Shown: positions 1-7,736 of the stretch, in pieces
Position numbering within the stretch: the stretch's first letter is position 1
Layout of the letters: every line of letters starts with the position of its first letter
NCBI GenBank assembly: GCA_947259275.1
Contig: CAMYMH010000014.1
Span: forward strand, 1 to 55,574
DNA from: an uncultured Acidimicrobiaceae bacterium
GTDB lineage: Bacteria; Actinomycetota; Acidimicrobiia; Spongiisociales; SHLN01
Direction of reading: 5' to 3'
DNA: 55,574 bases
Notes under the pieces: generated by a model
What the model was told of the DNA's origin: nothing
Database searches by the model: none
What the model saw: only the letters and a program-made list of their open reading frames with translations
Program-made: the position numbers and the translations under genes

Positions 1-160
1 TCGGCACCGACCCCTGGATCAGTCGCGCCCCCACCCACCAACAACGCGAAAAATCACCCCTTGACACGGCCCACTCCCTCATGAATGCCGTTATGTGCGG
101 GCACGCTAGCGGTGACACGGTAAGTGGTCTATTGCCTCTACCAGCCCATAACCGGTTGCC

Positions 161-440
161 GTTACACCATTCGTATCGGCGAAGGGAGTGGGAATGCGTC
201 GATTATTGACCACTGTGCTAGCGGTGGTGACGGTGGGGTTGCTCATGGCACCCGCTGTGGGCGCTGGGCAGGAGAAGGTAGAAGTGTGCCACCTGGAGGG
301 CACGGGTGAGTTTCACCTGATTGCGGTGGCGGACCCTTCGTTCGATGCACATGTGGCGCACGGGGATGGGACACCGGGTGGTGACGTGCCTGGCGTGCCG
401 GGGTACGTGTTCGACGAAGCGTGCGAGACCGTCGAGGCCA
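161..440 (+). repeat. Tandem duplication, copy 1 (leader plus 5' part of secreted gene)
   Basis: About 33 bp before the start codon and the first 240 bp of the gene match the block starting near 1020. The shared leader carries the same ribosome binding site (GAAGGGAGTGGG) and the same first codons. The similarity fades after the conserved N-terminal domain, so this is a gene duplication with later divergence of the 3' halves. Confidence 0.8.
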
Positions 441-913
441 TGCCTGACGTGACCCTTCGCTTAGAGCTGGTCGGCAGCATTGGCAACACGACGGCCCACG
501 CAGGCGGGCTTACGTACGACTTTTTGGGCAACGTCTTCACTGACCCGAACCTGGTGTATACAGAGGCGTTGTGGGGGGTCTACGAGTTGTACCTGCCGGG
601 TGACTGGGTTCAGTTGAATGCAATTGTTGAGAACCTGGGTGATGCGGCGACGGGCAGGCTCTGGTTCATTTTCGGCGGTTCCACGCTGAACCTGGATGGC
701 AGTCGAGGGTCCCCGATCATTATTCCACCCATAAGAAATGTGGTCGATATCCCACCGCCGGGGTCTTACGCTGTGGTGCCCTTTTCCTTCATTCTCCCGA
801 GCAACTTCAAGGCTCTCAATGTCCTCGACATTGAGATGTATCTGGGCGATCCTGCGGACGGCGTCCTCCTGGCTCAGGAGTCCGTGGTGTTCTGCCCACC
901 CGAGTTGAACTGA
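194..913 (+). CDS. Secreted protein with CHxxG...HGD N-terminal domain, copy 1
   Basis: Unrecognised exported protein of 239 residues. I chose ATG 194 because AGGGAG lies 5 bp upstream; an in-frame GTG at 188 lies inside that ribosome binding site. Residues 1-25 form a signal peptide (MRR, hydrophobic core, AxA near GAGQ). It is followed by a compact domain with KVEVCH, a FHLI strand and HVAHGD, then a Cys. This CH...HGD arrangement is seen at the start of assorted bacterial extracellular proteins and may bind a metal or form a disulfide; that role is inference. The remaining 150 residues look beta-rich and end in a single Cys near the C-terminus. The gene lies 140 bp before a paralogue with the same leader. 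No catalytic motif is visible. Confidence 0.75.
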   Translation: MRRLLTTVLAVVTVGLLMAPAVGAGQEKVEVCHLEGTGEFHLIAVADPSFDAHVAHGDGTPGGDVPGVPGYVFDEACETVEAMPDVTLRLELVGSIGNTTAHAGGLTYDFLGNVFTDPNLVYTEALWGVYELYLPGDWVQLNAIVENLGDAATGRLWFIFGGSTLNLDGSRGSPIIIPPIRNVVDIPPPGSYAVVPFSFILPSNFKALNVLDIEMYLGDPADGVLLAQESVVFCPPELN

Positions 914-1019
914 CAGCGACAGGGCATGCGTGGGCTGGTTGGCTGAGCGCAGCGAAGCCGGATGGTTTCACCGTCGGTGAATGTGGCCCTATGGCACTAC
1001 CAAAACCGGCTCGTTTGCT

Positions 1020-1300
1020 GTTACAGCAGTTGGTATCAGCGAAGGGAGTGGGTATGCGTCGATTATTGACCCTCGTGTTGGCGGTGATGGCGGTTGGCCT
1101 GTTCATGGCTCCGGCTCTGGGAGCTGGGCAGGAGAAGGTCGAGGTGTGCCATTCGGAAGGCAATGGTGCCTTTCACCTGATTGCGGTCGCAGACCCTGCG
1201 GTGGACATGCATATGGCCCACGGTGACGTGACTCCTGGTGGGCCTGTGCCTGATATGCCTGGGTACGAGTTCGATGAGGACTGCCAGCCAGTGGAGGCCC
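1020..1300 (+). repeat. Tandem duplication, copy 2
   Basis: Second copy of the block at 161-440, offset by 860 bp with a one-base indel in the leader. The ribosome binding site and first ten codons are nearly identical to copy 1. Confidence 0.8.
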
Positions 1301-1818
1301 TGACCGTATCGGCTTCTGTGGGCTTCAGTGGCGGCGTCGGCAACGTGGTTGCAGACGAAAACGGTCTCACTTTCTACTTCGGGGGCGACGTACACAACGA
1401 ACGATCGCTCCAGTATCACCAGGACTACTGGGGCAGCTACCCCCTCTACATACCGGGTCCATGCCCTGATCAATGTGCAATACCGGTTGTGGATGTGAAC
1501 ATCTCCGGTGTGCCGCAGGAGACACTGACGGTCGGCTTCGACGCATACAGGATCAACTCTGACGGCACGGTCGGTACGAGCAGCACCCCCTATGTCGGAA
1601 GTTCATTCCAATACAGCTTTGTGGCTCTGGAGGGAACGACAACACAAGTGATACCTGCCGGTGTGGTTCCTGATGTGAGCGAACCGTACGGTTTCCAGGT
1701 GTTGAACTCTGGGGGGGTGCCAAACGGTCTTCACCTTGGTGTTGCGAAAGTCTTCCTGGGCACCGACACTTCGGGCGAACCGCTGCTAACGGTGACATCC
1801 ATCGTGGATCTGGCCTGA
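1054..1818 (+). CDS. Secreted protein with CHxxG...HGD N-terminal domain, copy 2
   Basis: Paralogue of the preceding gene, 254 residues from ATG 1054, using the same GAAGGGAG ribosome binding site. It has a signal peptide (MRRLLTLVLAVMAVGLFMAP), then the same domain: KVEVCHSEG, FHLIAVADP, MAHGD and a Cys at about residue 74. The first 75 residues are about 70% identical to copy 1. The C-terminal parts differ: this copy has an extra Cys pair (GPCPDQCA) and a different predicted beta-rich region. Shared N-terminal module with divergent C-terminal modules suggests that the first part is a common export or binding unit. No enzymatic motif is seen. The codon use is less GC3-biased than the core genes after 8 kb. 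Confidence 0.75.
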   Translation: MRRLLTLVLAVMAVGLFMAPALGAGQEKVEVCHSEGNGAFHLIAVADPAVDMHMAHGDVTPGGPVPDMPGYEFDEDCQPVEALTVSASVGFSGGVGNVVADENGLTFYFGGDVHNERSLQYHQDYWGSYPLYIPGPCPDQCAIPVVDVNISGVPQETLTVGFDAYRINSDGTVGTSSTPYVGSSFQYSFVALEGTTTQVIPAGVVPDVSEPYGFQVLNSGGVPNGLHLGVAKVFLGTDTSGEPLLTVTSIVDLA

Positions 1819-2067
1819 CCACACAAGAGCATCGCTTTCGGCCTGCAACGGCATTGCTCGCTGCAAATCGAGGAAGCCGCACGGGCACCCAGCCCGCACT
1901 AGAACCGGCACTCGGAGCGGCCGACGCCGCGACCCGGGTGGGGCGAAGTAACGCACTCCGAGGTGCCGCTATGCGTGCTTCGAGAACGCGCTCGTTATGG
2001 CGCATACCGGGTGTTATGGATCGGCATGAGGGACGCTTCCACATATTTGGTCAGCTCCAAGCGGGCG

Positions 2068-2640
2068 CTAGGGAATACTCACCTCAATCCAATCCAAGAA
2101 GTCCTGTGTGGGAAGTGGCCCCTCCCAGTCATCGTCTGACTGAGGGTAGGAAAACGGGCAATCCTGACGTTTGGGGGAGGATCCCTGGAAGGATGCACTC
2201 GCAAGACCTGCTCCGGACTCTGCATCATAAACGAAGATCTGCGGGTCATATTTCTCGCTTCTTAGGCTCAGGCCGCCCGTGTAATCGCATTCCTTGAGAA
2301 CCGTCCTGCCCTCATCCACGCAGACCACGATGTCGACGTCATTCGTATCACCAGGGACTCGATTGTCTGGGAGCTCAGCTTGCCATTCGTGGACCTCTCC
2401 CTGGAAAGCCCCCGTCCCTGCCCAACCGACCGCGATCCTGGAGTTTGCAGGAGCCACGATTTCAGGACTCGTGCTCACCTCAGGCTCCATGCATACCGAC
2501 AACACATTCGTGTCGTACTCCACCTGAATCTCCCCACAGCCAACGAGGACCGCCCCAAGCGTCAGCCCCACAGCAAAGCACTCCACGCCCTTTCTGGCGG
2601 CCCCCCGTCTCGGCTTTCCAAGTGCTTGCTTCATCATCAT
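2068..2640 (-). CDS. Putative lipoprotein, unknown function
   Basis: 190-residue protein read right to left. Its N-terminus has basic residues, a hydrophobic stretch and a lipobox-like GAVLVGC near residue 35, so it is probably a lipid-anchored exported protein. Three ATG codons stand in a row at the start; any could be used. The mature part is acidic and has spaced Cys residues (SVCMEP, VVCVDEG, KECDY, QDCPF) that could pair into disulfides, plus a region resembling an Ig-like or beta-sandwich fold (IAVGWAGTG...EVHEWQAELPD). I do not recognise a family. It is convergent with the secreted pair at 194-1818, with a 249-bp gap that holds no gene I can support. Confidence 0.65.
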   Translation of the reverse strand: MMMKQALGKPRRGAARKGVECFAVGLTLGAVLVGCGEIQVEYDTNVLSVCMEPEVSTSPEIVAPANSRIAVGWAGTGAFQGEVHEWQAELPDNRVPGDTNDVDIVVCVDEGRTVLKECDYTGGLSLRSEKYDPQIFVYDAESGAGLASASFQGSSPKRQDCPFSYPQSDDDWEGPLPTQDFLDWIEVSIP

Positions 2641-2669
2641 CTCGTTCCTCGTGACCGCCTAGACGGCCA

Positions 2670-2873
2670 CTAGCTGTCGGACTCGCTCACCAGCGTTCTC
2701 ACCTCTCCTACCTTACGCGGGCTCCCCGAGCCGCTGCCGGTGCAGGCACCCCATTGGTAGCGCTCATGCGCAAACTGTTCGAAAGCCCGTACATGGATGA
2801 TCCAACCCTGCTGGTTCCCACAGACTCGACCCAGAATCACGGCACCCCAGCCCGCGAACCACGCCCAGATCAC
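2670..2873 (-). CDS. Possible small membrane protein, or remnant of a longer gene
   Basis: 67-residue reading frame from GTG 2873 with one strong hydrophobic helix at its start (IWAWFAGWGAVILG) followed by a soluble stretch with CGNQQGW and ERYQWGAC. The frame stays open 16 codons upstream of the GTG without another good start, and no clear ribosome binding site precedes it, so it may be the 3' part of a broken gene. It shares the 464-bp gap between 2640 and 3105 with nothing else I can identify. Low confidence. Confidence 0.25.
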   Translation of the reverse strand: MIWAWFAGWGAVILGRVCGNQQGWIIHVRAFEQFAHERYQWGACTGSGSGSPRKVGEVRTLVSESDS

Positions 2874-3104
2874 CCACCGCCAGGAGCGATATCGTGCACT
2901 CAGTTCCGAGCCTATCCGGCATTATCTAGCGGGTATCAGGCCGCTCACATTCTCATCGCAGGGGGCAGGTCGCCATCGCGAAAGCCGGACATCACCGGCA
3001 AGAGGCTCCCTTCGCGTGCGAAAATGCGGCCTTCAACTTTTCCAGCACCTGAAACTGAGTAATTTACTGCTAAAATTCGAGCCTCTCCTTCGAAAGTTGG
3101 AACG

Positions 3105-3536
3105 ATGCCAAATCCCGGCACACCCCCCGCCCTGGCCGCCCTCTACGGTGAGAAACCAAGAAACCCGCCGGCGGTGCCACCCGGCCGACCACCCCGCCCC
3201 GACTTCGGCGAGATCGAAGACGAACGGATCGGAAAGCGAGCTCGGGCCGAATGGGACCGGATCACGGAACTACTCGACCAAACCGGAGTGCTCGCCTCAA
3301 TCGACCTGATGACATTGCACGCTGCCTCCGTGAGTTATGGCGCCTGGCGGGTCGCTCTGATGGATGGGGACGAGTCGGCCGCCCGCAGCTGGATGCGGTT
3401 GTCTGTTCAGTATTCGGGAAAAATGGCCCTTAGCCCGGTGGACCGGCAACGCATCGTCTGGCCTGTGGCGTTGACTGAAACAAACAGTGTGTTGGACGGA
3501 CCGCACAATTTGCCCAGCTGGGGAACGACGACCTAG
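3105..3536 (+). CDS. P27-type phage terminase small subunit-like protein (orphan)
   Basis: 143 residues with the layout of the P27 family of terminase small subunits: a Pro-rich N-terminus (PGTPPAL...PPGRPPRP), then a helical core (RAEWDRITELLDQTGVL, a spaced DLMTLHAASVSYGAW helix) and a MALSPVDRQRI segment matching the usual LTPxxRxR C-terminal motif. In phages this protein recognises packaging sites and loads the large ATPase/nuclease. No large terminase, portal or capsid gene is nearby, so it is a stranded prophage gene or a domesticated DNA-binding protein. ATG 3105 follows a GAAAG stretch at 3094-3098. Length is normal for the family. Family assignment comes from motif memory and is moderately secure. 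Confidence 0.6.
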   Translation: MPNPGTPPALAALYGEKPRNPPAVPPGRPPRPDFGEIEDERIGKRARAEWDRITELLDQTGVLASIDLMTLHAASVSYGAWRVALMDGDESAARSWMRLSVQYSGKMALSPVDRQRIVWPVALTETNSVLDGPHNLPSWGTTT

Positions 3537-3626
3537 ACGGGGGAGGTGAGGCGCGGCGGACGATACTGGCCTACCGCGTATTTCCGATAGCCTTGGTCGT
3601 GACCTGTCAGATCGGCTGGGCTTGAC

Positions 3627-4619
3627 TTGAGAAGACCGGAACCACGCCTCATCCGAACAAGCCGTGACGCCGAGGTTGCCGCGCGTGACTGGATGCGCTA
3701 CATGGGTTTTCAAGATGCTGAGGTGGCGCCGCGGGGAGCTGATGGTGGACTCGACGTCCTATCCGTTGATGCTGCCGCCCAGGTGAAGGCGCAAGCTTCC
3801 AAGACTGGAAGGCCCGAAGTCCAGGCACTGAATGGCGTCGCAACTCATGAACGGAAGACGCCATTGTTCTTCTCGCTCGGCGGCTATACCGATGAGGCGC
3901 TGAAGTGGGCGAGTGCTGCCGGAGTCGCCGCCTTTACCTTCAACCTGGCTGGGGAGCCGGAGACGGCGAACTCGCTGGCGAGGGATCTACTTCAGAAGGC
4001 CGAAGCCGGTGCGACGTCGGAACTGTTGGATCTGGTCGGTCGGGATCTGGAGTGGGCGGACATCAAGATTGCGCTTCAAAGGCTCGCAGTCGCCTACGGA
4101 CCTGTTGCATCGACCCCAACAAGCCTCAGTGCCGTCTCAAACGGCGATGAAGGTGTGGTATGGCAAGTCGGATATGCGGCACGATGGGTCTTCCGTGGCT
4201 TGAAGCAGCGGCCGAGCAAGCGGTCAGTTCTTGACGGCCTGGAGTTCAACCTATCGACCGGGAGCCGAGCCGAACTCGAATTCTCTCAAAGAGCCTTGAA
4301 AGAGATTGAGAGAGAAATGGCTCCTCTCAATGAGAAGTTCGCCGCCTTGGAGATGCCATTTGAGGAATATGACAGACGCATGACTGCGGTCCATAATCGG
4401 TACCGAGAGCAACTTGTACCGCTGATAACCCAACCCCTCCGCATCGAACGAGTGACGGGTGAGAGTTACCAGTCAATCGTGCAGGTCGTCGAGAGGGTCA
4501 GCTCGCTCATCACAGACGGTGGATACCAGCTAACAGACTTCGAGATCACGGTCACTGGGGTAAGCGACGAGCGGGTCGGCCTCGTGGACTGGCTGACCTC
4601 CCCAGAAGCCCAAGTTTGA
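3627..4619 (+). CDS. Mrr-like restriction endonuclease-domain protein
   Basis: 330-residue protein with a PD-(D/E)xK nuclease domain of the Mrr_cat type in residues 10-110. The core is E16, GGLDV with D43, then QVKAQ with Q52 and K54, followed by a helix and a PLFFSLGGYTDEALKWA segment that matches the usual TTxxF...A region. Mrr-type domains cleave DNA, often modified or foreign DNA. The C-terminal 200 residues are mostly helical with a charged coiled-coil-like part (about 215-255, LKEIEREMAPLNEKF) and no match I can name. The TTG start at 3627 has no strong ribosome binding site, so the true N-terminus is uncertain; the first in-frame ATG would remove E16. Its place among phage-like and alarmone genes suggests a defence role (inference). 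Confidence 0.65.
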   Translation: MRRPEPRLIRTSRDAEVAARDWMRYMGFQDAEVAPRGADGGLDVLSVDAAAQVKAQASKTGRPEVQALNGVATHERKTPLFFSLGGYTDEALKWASAAGVAAFTFNLAGEPETANSLARDLLQKAEAGATSELLDLVGRDLEWADIKIALQRLAVAYGPVASTPTSLSAVSNGDEGVVWQVGYAARWVFRGLKQRPSKRSVLDGLEFNLSTGSRAELEFSQRALKEIEREMAPLNEKFAALEMPFEEYDRRMTAVHNRYREQLVPLITQPLRIERVTGESYQSIVQVVERVSSLITDGGYQLTDFEITVTGVSDERVGLVDWLTSPEAQV

Positions 4620-4783
4620 GAATGACGAGGTCCCGCTGTTTCTCGTCCTTGAGGTGGATATACATCCAACGCAACTGAAACCCGATGTGAATATCCCAGT
4701 GAAGCATGGGCCATGAGCCTTTCGGCCCTACGCCGTCACAACAACCGGTAGGTAGGTTGAGCCAAGCGAGGAGGAAGGGACGG

Positions 4784-6394
4784 GTGTTGACTCAACGGCT
4801 AGGCAAGAGGTCGGTTGTTGTCCTCGGGACGGTGCTGGCGACGCTGGCACTCACGTTGACCACCATTAGCGAACCAGCCGCCGCAGCCATCACCGGCGAC
4901 CCCGACTTGGCCTTGTTTGACCCTGCGAGTGGTCAGTGGCATCTCCGGTATAGAAATGGGACGGTGGATTCGTTCTATTACGGAATCCCGGGGGACACGC
5001 CCGTGATGGGTGACTGGGATTGTGATGGCATAGACACTGTCGCCATGTACCGGGAATCCGCCGGGTTCATGTACCTACGAAACACCAATGACTTCGGAGT
5101 TGCGGATACGTCGTACTTCTTCGGTGCCCCGGGTGACATCCCTATCGCCGGTGACTGGGATGGAGACGGATGTGACACGGTCAGTATCTACCGCCCTAAC
5201 GAGGGCAAGGTATATGTGATCAATAGCCTTGGGACCGCCTTCGCTGAGTTCAGCTACTACTTTGGCCAACCCGGTGACCGGCCGTTTGCTGGTGACTTCG
5301 ACAATGACGGCACCGACACCGTTGGGTTGTACCGGCAGTCTTCTGGATTCGTGTACTTCACCAACGCCACCCCTGAAAACAACGGGGTTGCCCCGACCGA
5401 TAACAGCTTCTTCTACGGAAACCCAGGCGATCGCATCCTGGCGGGCGACTGGGATGGTGACGGTGACGACAGCGTCGGCATATATCGTCCTAATGGCCAC
5501 ACCTTCTACCTCTCCTTTGAGAATCAACTGGGCAACGCTGACATCGTCCTCGACTTCGGTGAAGGGACCTGGCTGCCAACTGCTGGTGAGTTCGGACCAC
5601 CGCCCCCTTGTGGTGAGTTCACCAGCTTCGCTCTGACTGGTACGGGGGACGATGTGGTGTCGGTCGGGGCCAGCTCACCCAACCCCGCCCTTCTCGACAT
5701 CAGCTACGCAGGCGCGTCCAATTTCGCTGTGTGGTCCCAGGACTCCGGCTTCTCCAACGTGGACCTCCTCGTCAACGAGATTGGAAGCTATGAGGGGACT
5801 CGTCCCATCAATCACACCAGCTCATCGGACGGAGTCGAGTGGTTGGAGCTAACGTCATCGGGGCCGTGGACGATCCAGGTGAAACCGTTCTGCGAGATGA
5901 GAATCCTGACCGGAGATTCGATTGCCGGGGCGGGAGATGATGTCGTGAGGGTGAATCGGTCAGGCACGGCAGCTCTCACCCACGACGGTACCTCAAACTT
6001 CGCGGTCTGGTCCTATGACGGCACTGACCGGCTCGATTTGGAGGTCAACGAGATTGGAGCCTACGGCGGGATCGTGCTCATCGACTTCGGGACTGACATT
6101 CTGGAGGTCGAAGCGGACGGGAACTGGTCGGTCACGTTTCAAGATCCCCGCGTAATGGTCGGGAACTCCATTTCCGGTACCGGAGACGAGGTGGTGACTG
6201 TCAACCGGTCCGGGCCGGCGACCCTCACCCACGACGGTACCTCAAACTTCGCGGTCTGGTCGTGGAACGGTACGGACCGCCTTGATCTAGAGGTCAACGA
6301 GATTGGAGCCTACGTAGGCACAATGACCATCGACTCGGGCACGGAGTTCCTGGAGATCACCGCAGACGGAAACTGGTCAGTCACGTTCCAGTGA
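4784..6394 (+). CDS. Secreted protein with GDWDGDG repeats and C-terminal 83-residue repeats
   Basis: 536 residues from GTG 4784. I chose this start because GAGGAGGAAGGG sits just upstream and it gives a clean signal peptide (residues 1-35, ending PAAAA). Residues about 40-270 hold five repeats built on GDWDGDGxDTVxxYR, an FG-GAP/VCBS-like calcium-binding beta-propeller pattern; the Asp-rich loop is visible in each. After a PPPPCGE linker come three repeats of about 83 residues starting (S/T)GTGDDVV and containing NFAVWS and VNEIGAY, the last two nearly identical. No protease or glycosidase motif is present. A surface-binding or adhesive role is likely but inferred. The chain ends at WSVTFQ without an anchor. 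Confidence 0.75.
   Translation: MLTQRLGKRSVVVLGTVLATLALTLTTISEPAAAAITGDPDLALFDPASGQWHLRYRNGTVDSFYYGIPGDTPVMGDWDCDGIDTVAMYRESAGFMYLRNTNDFGVADTSYFFGAPGDIPIAGDWDGDGCDTVSIYRPNEGKVYVINSLGTAFAEFSYYFGQPGDRPFAGDFDNDGTDTVGLYRQSSGFVYFTNATPENNGVAPTDNSFFYGNPGDRILAGDWDGDGDDSVGIYRPNGHTFYLSFENQLGNADIVLDFGEGTWLPTAGEFGPPPPCGEFTSFALTGTGDDVVSVGASSPNPALLDISYAGASNFAVWSQDSGFSNVDLLVNEIGSYEGTRPINHTSSSDGVEWLELTSSGPWTIQVKPFCEMRILTGDSIAGAGDDVVRVNRSGTAALTHDGTSNFAVWSYDGTDRLDLEVNEIGAYGGIVLIDFGTDILEVEADGNWSVTFQDPRVMVGNSISGTGDEVVTVNRSGPATLTHDGTSNFAVWSWNGTDRLDLEVNEIGAYVGTMTIDSGTEFLEITADGNWSVTFQ
5912..6391 (+). repeat. Two near-identical 249-bp in-frame repeats
   Basis: Units at 5912-6160 and 6161-6391 are offset by 249 bp (83 codons). 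A stretch beginning CTCACCCACGACGGTACC (5975 and 6224) is identical over about 38 bp, and more than 80% of the rest matches. A more diverged third unit lies near 5636-5890. High nucleotide identity implies recent duplication or gene conversion. Confidence 0.85.
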
Positions 6395-6427
6395 AGTCAG
6401 CGGTAGCCGCTCCCGCAGTCAAAGCGT

Positions 6428-6567
6428 CGAACCCCCTTCAAATCTCACCAACCACGGTTTAGGCAAAACACTCAGCTCGGAGGCTGAACAGCGCCACCAT
6501 CTCCGATAACACGACGGAGGGGTGCTGCCGGTGTTTAGTTGGGCTGGCTTCGACTCCAGGGGGTTCG
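6428..6567. repeat. 10-bp inverted repeat upstream of the alarmone synthetase gene
   Basis: CGAACCCCCT at 6428-6437 is the exact reverse complement of AGGGGGTTCG at 6558-6567. The arms are 120 bp apart and lie in the 215-bp gap before the RelA/SpoT-domain gene. The gap is otherwise without a gene. It could be an operator, a boundary mark or chance. Confidence 0.35.
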
Positions 6568-6609
6568 AACGGTTGCGATGATAACGCCTCAGGTCCGGTC
6601 CACGGTAAC

Positions 6610-7362
6610 GTGTCCGATTGTCGAATGACTCAAGAGTCTTTTCCGGGTATTGCGAAACCGCCGGTGTTTTACTTTCGTGACGCGGCGGTTAGTCAGACGC
6701 GGCTTAACAAGATTGCTAAGCAGCTTCGTAACGCCTCTGATCCTCTTTCGGGTCACGTTGAGAACCTCTTGGCCGAACGTGAGCTTGTCAACGAGTACCG
6801 TCGTGGCTTCCAGACGCCCATGCTCAAGGTCCGAATGGGCCTCACCTCATTCACAAATACGCTGGGGGCAGAAGACGCCAGGCTCACGCAGAGACTGAAA
6901 CGGTTCGATCGCATCATGCTGAAACTCCGGCGAGAGGCCACTATGCCACTCGCGAAGATGCAGGACATCGGAGGGTGCCGGCTGATTGTCCGCGACCTCG
7001 AGGAGCAACGTAATGTCTTCACCCACTTGCAGAGGGTATGGAAGGACGAGGTTGCGCAAACATACGACTACGTGACGCATCCGCGTGAGTCTGGATACCG
7101 CGCCGTCCATGTGGTGGTGTTGAAGGATGGCCGGCTGATCGAATGCCAGATCCGGACCGAGAATCAGCACCTGTGGGCAGATTATGTTGAACGCCTAGGT
7201 CGCGATACCGGCGTCGAACTCAAGTGGGGGAATATCGAGCTGGATTTGCAGCAGGAGCTGCAGCAGTTCTCGCAGGTACTAGCCGATGATGATCAACTCG
7301 CAGTCCAGTTCCGTAGCGACGGTGTGTTACCGTTCGCGATAGAAGGAGATCAGACCAAATGA
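6610..7362 (+). CDS. Single-domain RelA/SpoT-type (p)ppGpp synthetase (small alarmone synthetase or ToxSAS)
   Basis: 250 residues with a RelA/SpoT nucleotidyltransferase domain and no HD hydrolase, TGS or ACT domain. Synthetase motifs are intact: LKLRREATMPLAKMQDIGGC (about 104-123), DYVTHPRESGYRAVH (153-167) and the catalytic Glu in IECQIRT (177-183), then a helix with H187. It should transfer pyrophosphate from ATP to a guanine nucleotide, to RNA ends, or make an adenosine alarmone as toxic family members do; which one cannot be read from sequence. GTG 6610 is taken as start; ATG 6625 is an alternative, and neither has a strong ribosome binding site. The stop overlaps the next start (ATGA), coupling it to the 111-residue partner. 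Island location and the coupled small gene favour a toxin-antitoxin or abortive-infection module over housekeeping stringent response. Confidence 0.8.
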   Translation: MSDCRMTQESFPGIAKPPVFYFRDAAVSQTRLNKIAKQLRNASDPLSGHVENLLAERELVNEYRRGFQTPMLKVRMGLTSFTNTLGAEDARLTQRLKRFDRIMLKLRREATMPLAKMQDIGGCRLIVRDLEEQRNVFTHLQRVWKDEVAQTYDYVTHPRESGYRAVHVVVLKDGRLIECQIRTENQHLWADYVERLGRDTGVELKWGNIELDLQQELQQFSQVLADDDQLAVQFRSDGVLPFAIEGDQTK

Positions 7363-7694
7363 GCAACCGTGCGGACTCAGCCTCAATCCATGCTCTGCTC
7401 GTTTACAGCCTCCCCGAGGGAAGACTGGTCGAGCAGCGGATCTTCGACGAGTCGAAGTATCCAGATCCCGACTTGCGATCAGAGAAGGCCACCGACGCCT
7501 ATTTCGAGGCAGAGAAGGCTCACAGGGACTCTGATGGTGTCGAGATCGTTCTGCTCGCCTCAGATTCACTCGAGTCGATACAAGCCACTCACAGTTCCTA
7601 CTTCCTCGGGACGGTACCAAAGCGCGCAGAGTACGGCACACTCGAGGAGTTGCTTCAGGCACTCAAGGACCAGGTCGAGTCAAAGGGCGTGTAA
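7359..7694 (+). CDS. Small partner protein coupled to the alarmone synthetase (candidate antitoxin)
   Basis: 111-residue soluble protein with no family I can name. It overlaps the synthetase gene by 4 bp (ATGA at 7359), and GAAGGAGATC lies just upstream inside the previous gene. It reads as alpha/beta: IHALLVYSLPEGRLVEQRIF, a helix TDAYFEAEKAHR, strand VEIVLLASDSLESI, then THSSYFLG and a helix EELLQALKDQVE. The SDS(L)ESI..THSSYF part has the look of a conserved core. Strict coupling to a RelA/SpoT-domain enzyme is typical of toxSAS antitoxins, which can follow or precede the toxin; this is inference. The stop is 45 bp before the first recognisable dprA codon. Confidence 0.6.
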   Translation: MSNRADSASIHALLVYSLPEGRLVEQRIFDESKYPDPDLRSEKATDAYFEAEKAHRDSDGVEIVLLASDSLESIQATHSSYFLGTVPKRAEYGTLEELLQALKDQVESKGV

Positions 7695-7736
7695 ACGGGC
7701 CCGCACCAAAGGGATAGCGCCACAGCACCTATCCGA

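Noticed and set aside
61..96. TTGACA at 61-66 as a promoter for the first secreted gene
   Set aside because: No acceptable -10 element at 16-18 bp spacing (AATGCC region); too weak to annotate.
2068..2297. Overlapping plus-strand frames within the lipoprotein gene region
   Set aside because: They lack ribosome binding sites and lie opposite a gene with a clear lipobox and signal sequence.
6540..6600. GGCTTCGACTCC and GGGTTCGAAC strings reminiscent of tmRNA or tRNA ends
   Set aside because: No acceptor stem, no tag-peptide frame and no room for a tmRNA before the gene at 6610; the strings are better explained as an inverted repeat arm.
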